From positions 34,750 through 98,749 of the forward strand of contig CAYZCX010000003.1 of NCBI GenBank assembly GCA_964477195.1: DNA of 64,000 bases. The letters are read 5' to 3'. The stretch is from JALRBM01 sp964477195 (GTDB taxonomy: Bacteria > Patescibacteriota > Saccharimonadia > Saccharimonadales > Saccharimonadaceae). A program made the translations under genes and the position numbers. This document shows positions 51,695-59,307 of the stretch, piece after piece. Within the stretch, counting starts at the first letter, position 1. The number at the start of each line of letters is the position of its first letter. The notes under the pieces were generated by a model, which was not told the DNA's origin, searched no databases, and saw only the letters and a list, made by a program, of their open reading frames with translations.

Positions 51695-52061
51695 TTATTC
51701 GCTGAGATATGATGAGAGATCAAGTAGATTGTGGCCGAGCGAAATAGTCATAACTGAGTTGAGACTATCTTGAGAATCGCCACCATCTACAACAGAAAAT
51801 CCATGCAAAAAGACTGAGATATAAAGAGTAAAAAGCAGAAAAGTATCAACTCTGCTGAGCTCCGCCTTCTGTCTTACTTCCTTGCGCGACCATACGAGGA
51901 TATTAAAAATAAGCAAACTGACAAATAGTATAGGAGCAACGAAAATAACATAAGGAAACATAAGCCATCCGTGAGAACCCGCGTCCAAGCGTGAGCCAGA
52001 AAGGGAGGAGGAAAGTCATTAATCCCAAGAGCAATAGGCTAATACGTTGGAATGTTTTCAT
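51695..52061 (-). pseudogene. Frameshifted small membrane protein
   Basis: From ATG 52061 the frame reads MKTFQRISLLLLGLMTFLLPFWLTLG, then loses sense. In the next frame it continues DAGSHGWLMFPYVIFVAPILFVSLLIFNILVW... to the stop at 51695. A single extra G in CTTGGACG (around 51990) restores one continuous 3-4 helix membrane protein of about 120 residues. TATATT lies 9 bases before the ATG. Either a recent frameshift mutation or a sequencing/assembly error. The surrounding 51596-52151 stretch holds nothing else I can support. Confidence 0.6.
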
Positions 52062-52151
52062 GTTAAATATAATATATCAGCTTTGAACTTTTTGATATAT
52101 GAGGCGATTATTACTACAATACTCGCAGCAATAATCGAGTATAGTTTTAGT

Positions 52152-52172
52152 ATGAGTAAATTAGGGAAATGA
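52152..52172 (+). promoter_or_regulatory. Six-codon upstream ORF overlapping the HIT start
   Basis: TATAGT ends 6 bases before an ATG that encodes only MSKLGK then TGA; the TGA overlaps the HIT gene ATG as ATGA. It has the exact leaderless spacing seen elsewhere, so ribosomes may load here and reinitiate at the HIT gene; TTAGGGA inside it can act as the HIT Shine-Dalgarno. Confidence 0.45.
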
Positions 52173-52633
52173 TATCACACCAACCTCAGGATTATATTTG
52201 TCCATTTTGCGATTGGCTGGCCGGCAACGAAACAGAGTATAAACAAAATGCTGACATCATTTATCAGACAGATGATATTACTGCATTTGTTGCTCCAAAG
52301 TGGTGGGTAAATAACCCAGGACATGTCATCGTCATTCCTAATCGGCATGACGAGAACCTGTATACAATCAGCGAGAAGTCCTTACATGATGTTTATGATG
52401 GGGTGAAAAAAGTTGCCATTGCTATTCGCGCAACATATGAATGCACGGGCACCTCAACTCGGCAGCATAATGAACCTGATGGCAACCAAGATGTCTGGCA
52501 TTTTCATGTTCACGTCTATCCTCGTTATAAAAATGACGAACTCTACAAAAACCACGATAATAAGAGATTCGTCACTCCAGAAGCCCGCCGAGAATATGTT
52601 GTGAAGTTAAGATCATACTTCGAAACTGTTTAG
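52169..52633 (+). CDS. HIT-family nucleotide hydrolase
   Basis: 154 residues. CPFC near the N-terminus, NPGHVIVIPNRH, and the histidine triad DVWHFHVHVYPRY. HIT proteins hydrolyse adenylated or dinucleoside polyphosphate substrates. Translation seems coupled to a six-codon upstream ORF. The HD gene starts 13 bases downstream with its own TATACT box. Confidence 0.92.
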   Translation: MISHQPQDYICPFCDWLAGNETEYKQNADIIYQTDDITAFVAPKWWVNNPGHVIVIPNRHDENLYTISEKSLHDVYDGVKKVAIAIRATYECTGTSTRQHNEPDGNQDVWHFHVHVYPRYKNDELYKNHDNKRFVTPEARREYVVKLRSYFETV

Positions 52634-52646
52634 TTATACTGAATAT

Positions 52647-53300
52647 ATGAAGATTGATACACTCACCCAGAAAACCGAAGAATTTGTAAAAAGCAGGCTA
52701 AATGGTGAGGGAACAGGCCATGATTGGTGGCATGTGGTGCGGGTGGTAAATATTGCTCGAAAGATTCACTCCGTAGAAAAAGGTGATTGGCTCGTCATCG
52801 AGCTGGCGCTTCTTCTGCATGATGTCGGTGACAGGAAAGTGATTAATAAGGATGATGATGACTATTCAATAGCGGAGGAGTTTCTTAAGAATGAGAACAC
52901 CTCAAATGAGATTATCGACAGGGTAATGACAATAATCAAGACGATGTCGTATAGTAAATCCTTTGACGCGACGGAAAAGGATACTTCCATCGAGTCTGGT
53001 ATTGTGCAGGACGCCGATAGATTAGATGCTATTGGTGCAATCGGTATAGGGCGAGCATTTGCGTATGGTGGGAGTCGTGCAAGATTGCTCTACGATCCTG
53101 CATATGAGGCTCAGTCTTTTGCATCAAGCGCAGACTACAAAAAAGCCGGTGGCTCAACTATCCATCACTTTTATGAGAAGCTCTTACTTATTAAGGACAA
53201 ACTTAACACAAAAACTGCCAGGGAAATAGCTGGGCAGAGAGATGAGTTCATGCAGCGCTTTCTTCAAGAATTCTTTGATGAGTGGAACGGTGAGAAGTAA
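52647..53300 (+). CDS. HD-domain phosphohydrolase (YedJ-like)
   Basis: 217 residues. HD metal motif: HDWWHVVRVVNIARK, LALLLHDVGDRK, and a later DADRLDAIGAIGIGRAF with GGS, the pattern of YedJ/YpgQ-type nucleotide pyrophosphatases. TATACT ends 6 bases before the ATG. Probably a nucleotide house-cleaning enzyme. Confidence 0.88.
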   Translation: MKIDTLTQKTEEFVKSRLNGEGTGHDWWHVVRVVNIARKIHSVEKGDWLVIELALLLHDVGDRKVINKDDDDYSIAEEFLKNENTSNEIIDRVMTIIKTMSYSKSFDATEKDTSIESGIVQDADRLDAIGAIGIGRAFAYGGSRARLLYDPAYEAQSFASSADYKKAGGSTIHHFYEKLLLIKDKLNTKTAREIAGQRDEFMQRFLQEFFDEWNGEK

Positions 53301-53307
53301 GAGGAAT

Positions 53308-53340
53308 TAAAAAGTCACTTCTGAAATCAGTGACTTTTTA
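53308..53340. terminator. Bidirectional terminator
   Basis: 12-base stem TAAAAAGTCACT / AGTGACTTTTTA with a 9-base loop lies between convergent HD and ABC permease genes; A- and T-rich flanks allow function on both strands. Confidence 0.8.
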
Positions 53341-53345
53341 ATAAA

Positions 53346-54116
53346 CTAACTTGCGTGTATTGTCTTTGTTTTGTAAATGCGCAGCGCTAAGAGATAAGAT
53401 ACAATCAGTAATCCTCCGCACCAGGCTATTGCAGTCCAGGCACTGTCGTTAATTGTACCGGCTGTCAGTAGCGAACGCATGGTTTCGATAATAGGTGTCA
53501 TTGGTTGATTTTCGGCAAACCACCTAAGGGCTGGATGCATGGTGTCAACTGGAGTAAAACCAGAGCTAAGGAAAATAAGAAACAGAAGTATGTAACTAAA
53601 CGCACCGGCGCCTTCCATCGTTTTTGCGAACAGGCCAAACAATATGGCTAGCCAGGTAGTCGCAAGCGTAAAGAGTACAAGTAATCCCGTAAACATAAGC
53701 CACTCCGTAGGACCTGCGTCGGAGCGAAAACCGATAAGCAGCGCAACGAGTAACACCAGAAGCGATGAGAAAAGGTTGGACACTGTCGAAGACAGAGCGT
53801 GGCCACCTAGTATCGATGATGATGCGACGGGCATAGTTCTGAAGCGGTTTATTATTCCTTTCTGTAAGTCCATACTCAGACGAACGGCTGCATAGGCAAT
53901 CCCGCTGACAACAGTCATGACGATTATTGTTGGGGCAATAAAGTCTATGTATTGCTCGTTTTTAATTGATTGTTGAAACGTACCACCAAAGACATAGACA
54001 AACATCAGCATCATTGCAATCGGTGTGGCAACGACAGTGATAATAGTATCCATACTGCGTGTCGTATGGCGCAGGCTACGCTTTGTCATTGTCCATGTAT
54101 CGCGAAGGATGTTCAT
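53346..54116 (-). CDS. ABC-2 type exporter permease
   Basis: 256 residues with six transmembrane helices; MLMFVYVFGGTFQQ and FLSSGFTPVDTMHPALRWFAENQPMTPIIETMR are typical of DrrB-type ABC-2 permeases. It starts at the stop of the ATPase gene (1-base overlap) and is the last gene of a PadR-controlled operon. Probably exports a drug or small hydrophobic compound. Confidence 0.92.
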   Translation of the reverse strand: MNILRDTWTMTKRSLRHTTRSMDTIITVVATPIAMMLMFVYVFGGTFQQSIKNEQYIDFIAPTIIVMTVVSGIAYAAVRLSMDLQKGIINRFRTMPVASSSILGGHALSSTVSNLFSSLLVLLVALLIGFRSDAGPTEWLMFTGLLVLFTLATTWLAILFGLFAKTMEGAGAFSYILLFLIFLSSGFTPVDTMHPALRWFAENQPMTPIIETMRSLLTAGTINDSAWTAIAWCGGLLIVSYLLALRIYKTKTIHAS

Positions 54117-55057
54117 TACTTTTTCTCCTTGTTGTCGTCGATGATTTTTAGAAAGACATCGTCAAGTGTTGGTGCTTTCTTTGCAAATTCTGCAATTTCG
54201 ATCTTTGCATTTTCTAAAGTTGTGAGTAGTCGAGCGAGCTGGCCGATACTATCATCTGTAGTAACCATAAGCGTAAGTGCATCTGTATCTTGTTTAACAT
54301 CATGGTTTCCCAAGAGCGCACTTGCTTTTTCTAATTGGGGTTGGTCGTGGAATTTCAGCTCGATCTGTCCATGAGGAAGTGACTTTTTCAATTCATCCGG
54401 AGTACCTTCGGCGACAATCTTACCTTTATTCAAAATCGCAATTCTGTCTGCTAGTTGGTCGGCTTCTTCTAAGTATTGCGTCGTGAGAAAGATTGTTGTT
54501 CCAGAATCTGCCAATGACCTGATTCTTTCCCACATATTATTACGACTTTGTGGATCAAGGCCAGTCGTTGGCTCGTCAAAGAAGATAATCGATGGCTTCC
54601 CAATAAGACTCATTGCAATATCGAGTCGCCGTCGCATGCCACCCGAATAGGTAAGTATGCGACGGTCAGCAGCATCTTCGAGATCGAACTGTTTTAGCAG
54701 CATATTCGTCACTTTGATAGGATTCTTTATGTGCCGCAGCTCTGCGATTAGTTGCAGGTTTTCGCGGCCGGTAAGAATATCGTCGACTGCCGCAAATTGA
54801 CCTGTGAGGCTAATGTTTTTACGGACGTCTTCGGCATTCTTTGATACGTCACTTCCATCAACAATGGCAGAACCGCTATCCTTTTTTATAAGCGTCGTCA
54901 AGATATTAATCATCGTGGTTTTACCTGCACCATTCGCGCCAAGAAGTGCGAAAATTGAGCCTTGTCTCACTGTAAAAGATACATCGTCTAGTACGCTCAC
55001 TTTTTTGTAAGACTTTTTAAGATTACGAACTACAATGGCTGTGTCGTGTGTTTTCAT
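54116..55057 (-). CDS. ABC exporter ATP-binding protein (DrrA type)
   Basis: 313 residues. Walker A LLGANGAGKTTMINIL, signature TYSGGMRRRLDIAMSLI, Walker B IIFFDEPTTGLDPQSR, and a C-terminal DrrA-like extension with LDDVFLKI. Forms a transporter with the following permease gene. Confidence 0.96.
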   Translation of the reverse strand: MKTHDTAIVVRNLKKSYKKVSVLDDVSFTVRQGSIFALLGANGAGKTTMINILTTLIKKDSGSAIVDGSDVSKNAEDVRKNISLTGQFAAVDDILTGRENLQLIAELRHIKNPIKVTNMLLKQFDLEDAADRRILTYSGGMRRRLDIAMSLIGKPSIIFFDEPTTGLDPQSRNNMWERIRSLADSGTTIFLTTQYLEEADQLADRIAILNKGKIVAEGTPDELKKSLPHGQIELKFHDQPQLEKASALLGNHDVKQDTDALTLMVTTDDSIGQLARLLTTLENAKIEIAEFAKKAPTLDDVFLKIIDDNKEKK

Positions 55058-55069
55058 ATGGGTCTGCTC

Positions 55070-55909
55070 CTACTCTACCGTGACATTGTCTAAATTGGCT
55101 TTCATACCCTTTAAGATCGCGTAGGTTACCTTGTCCATAGTAGCGCCGTCAAATATTGCATGCTTCACTTCGGAGTGGTGGAACGAAACGTTTATCAGAG
55201 TTGAGTTTTTGAATGTCGTTTTTTTAAATGAAGAGCCGTCGAAAATTGTGCCATTCAGCGTTAAGTCTTCGAGTACTACTTCGCCTAAATCGGATTGCTT
55301 GAACTCGGTATTATCAAGAACCGCTTTAGTAAAGATAGCACCTTTAAGTGCACATCTTCGAAATTTTGCATTGGTGAGAATTGCTGCTTTGAAGCTAACA
55401 TCCTGGACATCGCTCGTGTCAAAATGAGAGCCGGTGAGGTCTGCTCCTTCGAAGCTAGCACCCTTTAGCGCGGTTGCTTTGAATTTTGTGTCGCGAAGTT
55501 CTGCGTTATCGAAGCGAGAGTCCATAATTGCGCTCATGCTAAAATCGGATCCGGACAGTTTTGTGTCAGTTAAATCAACATCCATCAATGAAGTCGCGAC
55601 AAATCGAGAGTCAGATATTGGATTGACGAGCCCTTTAAAAGTATCAACAATTGTTTGGCGTAAGTTCTGTTTCTCCTCCTCATTATGAGGTTGTGGGTCG
55701 TGGTTAACGTGTTCCATAATTTCAGATACATCGCCAAACGAGTCGACAGTGAGCTGATAAGCCTCATCATCACTTTTGCCTTGTGACTTTAAGTCTCGGT
55801 ATTTTTCTGTGAGATTAGCGAGAAGCTCTTGCTCGACGTCTTTGCGAGCCGGAAAGTTACCATACGGTTCAAAAACATCGTTCAAAAAATTCTTTAGTTT
55901 GTTTTCCAT
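55070..55909 (-). CDS. HAAS-like domain plus pentapeptide repeat protein
   Basis: 279 residues. Residues ~1-70 (LNDVFEPYGNFPARKDVEQELLANLTEKYRDLKSQGKSDDEAYQLTVDSFGDV) resemble the HAAS/permease-prefix domain encoded next to PadR regulators. The remainder is a run of pentapeptide repeats (A[DN]LxxTxF type: AELRDTKFKATALKGASFEGADLTGSHF), forming a right-handed beta-helix. The gene lies between padR and the ABC ATPase (12-base gap). Pentapeptide proteins can mimic DNA or protect gyrase, so a self-protection function beside an exporter is possible. Confidence 0.85.
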   Translation of the reverse strand: MENKLKNFLNDVFEPYGNFPARKDVEQELLANLTEKYRDLKSQGKSDDEAYQLTVDSFGDVSEIMEHVNHDPQPHNEEEKQNLRQTIVDTFKGLVNPISDSRFVATSLMDVDLTDTKLSGSDFSMSAIMDSRFDNAELRDTKFKATALKGASFEGADLTGSHFDTSDVQDVSFKAAILTNAKFRRCALKGAIFTKAVLDNTEFKQSDLGEVVLEDLTLNGTIFDGSSFKKTTFKNSTLINVSFHHSEVKHAIFDGATMDKVTYAILKGMKANLDNVTVE

Positions 55910-55919
55910 AATTTCTCCT

Positions 55920-56249
55920 TTACAATAATTCGTCTAATATTTTCTTTGAAAAGTTCCAATTTGCCTTATTACTTTCGTATAACGCTCGACCACTAGCTGT
56001 AGTATGGTAATACTTTCGCCTGCCGCCTTGTGTTTCATCTCCCCAGTATGAAGAAATATGACCATCTTGTTCTAGCCGTTTCAAGCTGGAATACATCGTG
56101 GCTTCCTTCAGTTCATATTGCTGATCAGACTGCTCGTATACGAGTTTTGTAATCTCGTAGCCATACTTGTCTCCATCCATCAAAAACTTGAGGATGATCG
56201 TGTCGGTATGTCCACGAAGCAAATCAGATGATAATTTTTTATCTATCAT
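55920..56249 (-). CDS. PadR-family transcriptional regulator
   Basis: 109 residues. Winged helix with LRGHTDTIILKFLMDGDKYGYEITKLVYEQSDQQYELKEATMYSSLKRLEQDGHISSYWG...GGRRKYYHTTASGR, the canonical PadR pattern. TACGAT lies 6 bases before ATG 56249; the longer frame runs into the N gap. First gene of the operon padR-pentapeptide-ABC, which it probably represses until a ligand binds. Confidence 0.94.
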   Translation of the reverse strand: MIDKKLSSDLLRGHTDTIILKFLMDGDKYGYEITKLVYEQSDQQYELKEATMYSSLKRLEQDGHISSYWGDETQGGRRKYYHTTASGRALYESNKANWNFSKKILDELL

Positions 56250-56328
56250 AAGTACATCGTACAGCACATTACTATGACAGTCAAGGTAATTATGAAATAT
56301 ATAAAAGACGATGAGCACTAATTCTAAC

Positions 56329-56489
56329 TGTCGTCTGCCGGAACGGTCCTGAACCAAAAAGGCACCCCCCAAAAAAATAACCCACCACATGGGTGAAGAA
56401 ACACAAATATGCAAACCNNNNNNNNNNTTTGCCAAATATTTTTAACTGTCGGGTGCGTTATGGGTCGTTAACCATTCGGGCAGACGACA
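56329..56489. repeat. Inverted repeat flanking the assembly gap
   Basis: TGTCGTCTGCC at 56329-56339 is the exact complement of GGCAGACGACA at 56479-56489; the 10-N gap lies between them. The region 56250-56491 otherwise has no supported gene. It may be the hairpin of the flanking GC-rich unit or the cause of the assembly break. Confidence 0.5.
56418..56427. other. Assembly gap (10 N)
   Basis: Ten unknown bases, a placeholder joining two contigs. Order or distance across this point is less certain than elsewhere. Confidence 1.
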
Positions 56490-56491
56490 TA

Positions 56492-56980
56492 TCATGCCCC
56501 CACGAGTTGCTTCACGATCCAGTCTTCGGCATCCAAGCGCGAGGCGAAGAAGGGTGGCTCACCACCAAAATCCTCCCGAATTTCCGTAGTCAAACCTTGG
56601 AGCACTTTGCGCGGCCGACCACCTTCGGCAAACTGCTGGTACTCCAGGACGATAGCAGTACGGTGACCTTGTGAGTAAGCGAACTTGCCAATCTCATACA
56701 TCGAGGTTGGGCCGAGCCATTCAGCCTTGCTGGCGGCCGATACTGCGTCGAGCTTTGTACTGTCCACCACTGCCGGACAGATCAGGATCAGGACGATCGT
56801 TTCCGGATCATCCTTGCACGAACGCTCGAGCTCCATGTGCCGTGGTGTCCAGCGAACACCGGGCGGGAGGTGCGGATTGAAGATCTGATCGGGTCTGACT
56901 CCGCGAGCAATCAATCGTTCGCTGAGCTCTTGGCGCCACGTTGTTCCAGTAGTTGTACCACCGAGAAATACTCGTTGCAT
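56492..56980 (-). CDS. GC-rich cassette 11: nucleoside 2-deoxyribosyltransferase-like protein
   Basis: 162 residues from ATG 56980 (MQRVFLGGTTTGTTWRQELSERL) with GTGAGG upstream. The start MxxVFLGGT, a mid segment ETIVLILICPAVVDS and STxMYEIGKFAYSQGHRTAIVLE, where the Glu is placed like the catalytic Glu, resemble the nucleoside 2-deoxyribosyltransferase-like family. GC-rich and monocistronic, divergent from cassette 12. A TATAGT box lies about 35 bases upstream. Confidence 0.68.
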   Translation of the reverse strand: MQRVFLGGTTTGTTWRQELSERLIARGVRPDQIFNPHLPPGVRWTPRHMELERSCKDDPETIVLILICPAVVDSTKLDAVSAASKAEWLGPTSMYEIGKFAYSQGHRTAIVLEYQQFAEGGRPRKVLQGLTTEIREDFGGEPPFFASRLDAEDWIVKQLVGA

Positions 56981-57106
56981 AGCAACCTCACAACAGAGGG
57001 ACAATGACTAAGATACTATAGCACCTTTGGCGTAGCGAATAGTAGTTTTAATATCTTGAAAATCATGTTATAAATAGTATCGTCCCTTCGTGAATGGAGA
57101 AGTATT

Positions 57107-57793
57107 GTGAAGATCATTGTCAGCGGCAATGTTCCGTTGAGTGCGCAGGCGGTCAAGGACGCACCTGTTTTTCGTGATTGGGCCGCTCGGCTTGATTCCG
57201 ACTGGCGGGGAAGTGTGACGATCAACGTCGCGGGTGTTTGGGGCGGTGAAGTCCAAATGCTTCAGATGTCCGTCGCTCGTGAGGGCAAGCCGTGGCCCGA
57301 GCAGATCACTCTCCGCTCGGAAACGGTCGATGTTCTCACTGTTGTCACGGATGGCAACCAGTCCTGGGTCGTGTTTGTCGAACAGGAGCGTGAAGCAGCA
57401 GGTGGGCGAGTTTACTCGAATCCTGCTGGCGGTCGAGAATGGTCAGAAACGGCAGCCGCGGCATCTCATCGGGAGCTGCGGGAAGAACTGGGGCTGGAGA
57501 GTACTGACATCAGGTTCGATGTCGAGCTTTCCGAGCTTTTCGCCGGTACCGTCTTGGCCACTCCCGGGATTACGAACGAACGTGTCTACATGATGAAGGC
57601 AACCATCTGGGCGAGGCCTGGTGATCTCGATGCGTTCCTGGAAGAGCTGCGTGGCAAGAAGACGGGTGTGACTGCCGAGGGTGAAGACATCACTCTTACA
57701 GTTGTGCCCGCTCAGCAGGCGCGTGAGTTCATTTTCAGCCAGTCACAGCTGGATGCCAAGACACTGCTCTCGCTGGGGTACGCACGTCTGTAA
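57107..57793 (+). CDS. GC-rich cassette 12: NUDIX hydrolase
   Basis: 228 residues. GTG start preceded by ATGGAGAAG. A NUDIX box is visible late in the protein: GGREWSETAAAASHRELREELGLES. The N-terminal ~75 residues (FRDWAARLDSDWRGSVTINVAGVWGGEVQML) form an extra domain not typical of NUDIX enzymes. Possible promoter TTGAAA, 16 bases, TATCGT. Closed by a perfect 15-bp hairpin. One of the few GC-rich units with a recognisable activity. Confidence 0.78.
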   Translation: MKIIVSGNVPLSAQAVKDAPVFRDWAARLDSDWRGSVTINVAGVWGGEVQMLQMSVAREGKPWPEQITLRSETVDVLTVVTDGNQSWVVFVEQEREAAGGRVYSNPAGGREWSETAAAASHRELREELGLESTDIRFDVELSELFAGTVLATPGITNERVYMMKATIWARPGDLDAFLEELRGKKTGVTAEGEDITLTVVPAQQAREFIFSQSQLDAKTLLSLGYARL

Positions 57794-57807
57794 CCACGAA
57801 GGATAAG

Positions 57808-57842
57808 GGTGGTACTGCTCGAGAAAGTCGAGCAGTACCACC
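57808..57842 (+). terminator. Perfect 15-bp hairpin after cassette 12
   Basis: GGTGGTACTGCTCGA and its exact complement around a 5-base loop, 14 bases after the stop. Confidence 0.85.
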
Positions 57843-57921
57843 TGATGTGCTAGATCTTATTTATGGATAATAACGGATACGTAGTGATGTACGAAAGTCG
57901 TAATCTTGCTACAATTACCGT

Positions 57922-58608
57922 ATGCAACTTGCCCAAAGAATTCTTGATATCGATAATGAAAAAATTGTTTGCGAAACTTTGCTAAAGAAAAATAATGTCG
58001 TTATCCTTCATGGAGCTGGGTCGTCTGACAGAAAGAGATACTACGCACTGTCTGAGGCAATTATCCGCAGAGGATATGGAGTCATACTATTTGACTTTTC
58101 CGGTCATGGAGACAGTACAGGCGAACTCCAAGACCTCTCGCTACATCGACGCAGAATCCAGGCGCAAAAAGTTATCGACAGTCTGGCTCCGCAAGAAGGC
58201 ACGCTTTACCTCGTAGGCTTCAGTATGAGTGGCCAAACAGTTTGTGATCTTTTGCCTTTTTATAAAGAAAGAGTACACGCAATTTTGTTGGGATGCCCGG
58301 GAGTTTATACAAAGTTTGTCCAAGAAATGACTTTCGGGGGAAGTGAATTTACGACAACAATACGCCACGCAGATAGCTGGAAAGAAAGCATTGCTTTTGA
58401 TAACCTTCAGCAATTCGAGGGTAAAACCGTCATAGCAATTGGCGACCAGGATCAGGTTATTCCAAAGGGCGTCATAACATCGCTTAAAGCAGTCGCTAAA
58501 CATATGGACTATAGGGAATATTCAGGAGTGGGCCATCAGTTGGCAGTGTGGCTTGCGGCTCATAAAGACGAGCAAGATGGGCTCCTAGACTTGCTATTTG
58601 ATACATAA
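57922..58608 (+). CDS. Alpha/beta hydrolase
   Basis: 228 residues. HGAGSSDRKRYYALSEAIIRRGYGVILFDFSGHGDSTG gives the oxyanion strand and loop; nucleophile elbow VGFSMSG; acid likely in IAIGDQDQVIP; catalytic His in YSGVGHQL. Serine hydrolase/esterase of unknown substrate. TACAAT lies 6 bases before the ATG. Confidence 0.88.
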   Translation: MQLAQRILDIDNEKIVCETLLKKNNVVILHGAGSSDRKRYYALSEAIIRRGYGVILFDFSGHGDSTGELQDLSLHRRRIQAQKVIDSLAPQEGTLYLVGFSMSGQTVCDLLPFYKERVHAILLGCPGVYTKFVQEMTFGGSEFTTTIRHADSWKESIAFDNLQQFEGKTVIAIGDQDQVIPKGVITSLKAVAKHMDYREYSGVGHQLAVWLAAHKDEQDGLLDLLFDT

Positions 58609-58734
58609 ATTATTTCAAGCGGCACCAATGTTGACTGACCTAGCCCGACTGAAAATCGATATTGGTGAAGGTCACCGAACCGTGAAGGATGAGCGAGAGG
58701 TGTTATTGTGGCTAAAAAGTGGTATGCTAATACA

Positions 58735-58824
58735 ATGGCAAAACACAAGAACTGGCACGGCGCATCTCGAAAGCGCATATTAAAGAAAAAAGCTGCGATC
58801 AAAGCTAAAAAACAAGGCTCATAG
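58735..58824 (+). CDS. 29-residue basic peptide
   Basis: MAKHKNWHGASRKRILKKKAAIKAKKQGS, written here as its start MAKHKNWHGASRKR and end KAKKQGS: strongly basic, ribosomal-protein-like in texture. TATGCT ends 6 bases before the ATG, the exact leaderless spacing of confirmed genes, and an AAACAAG/CTTGTTT hairpin with a T run terminates it (58809-58837). Not a recognised ribosomal protein; could be an RNA-binding peptide or antimicrobial/host-acting peptide. Confidence 0.55.
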   Translation: MAKHKNWHGASRKRILKKKAAIKAKKQGS

Positions 58825-58840
58825 AGTCTTGTTTTTTAGA

Positions 58841-59275
58841 TCAGCCTAATAAATTATCTAGCTCTGCGCCAATTGCCTCGGCTATTGAATCAAAGTACAT
58901 ATTGTAAGCATATTCTTCGGCGTCGCTTAAGTCTTCTCCGTAGCGCAGTATGTTCCCGATCTCATAAAATATCAGCGCCTTGTGCACGAGCATTGCTATC
59001 TGTAGTTGTGCACGAGTATGAGAATCAGTCTCTGTCCTGCTATCGACAATTTGCTCGCACACGATAGCATACTCTGTCCAGACAGACTGAAGAAAGTCAG
59101 GATTCTGGTCACTCTTTTGCAGTGCTTCGAGTATGGCTTTGCGTGCATCAAACATTTCGGCAGATTCTTCAAAATCTACTCCAGGGAGAAGGTCTCTGAT
59201 CTTATCGGCAAAGTGAGAGTCTTCACTTTCATGAGCCTGCGCACTATATTCGTATTCTGGGTTGAGGTGTTCCAT
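58841..59275 (-). CDS. Hypothetical acidic protein, 144 aa
   Basis: Acidic, mainly helical soluble protein (MEHLNPEYEYSAQAHESEDSHF...; ILRYGEDLSDAEEYAYNMYFDSIAEAIGAELDNLL). No clear -10 box at the usual distance, unlike its neighbours. Divergent from the YdcF-like gene. No family recognised. Confidence 0.55.
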   Translation of the reverse strand: MEHLNPEYEYSAQAHESEDSHFADKIRDLLPGVDFEESAEMFDARKAILEALQKSDQNPDFLQSVWTEYAIVCEQIVDSRTETDSHTRAQLQIAMLVHKALIFYEIGNILRYGEDLSDAEEYAYNMYFDSIAEAIGAELDNLLG

Positions 59276-59307
59276 GTGATAAAAATTGTGTTTGCTAAAA
59301 TAATACC

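Noticed and set aside
4222..57842. GC-rich units as chimeric assembly or contamination
   Set aside because: About a dozen separate sites, each bounded by AT-rich promoter sequence and a matched terminator, would need many independent errors.
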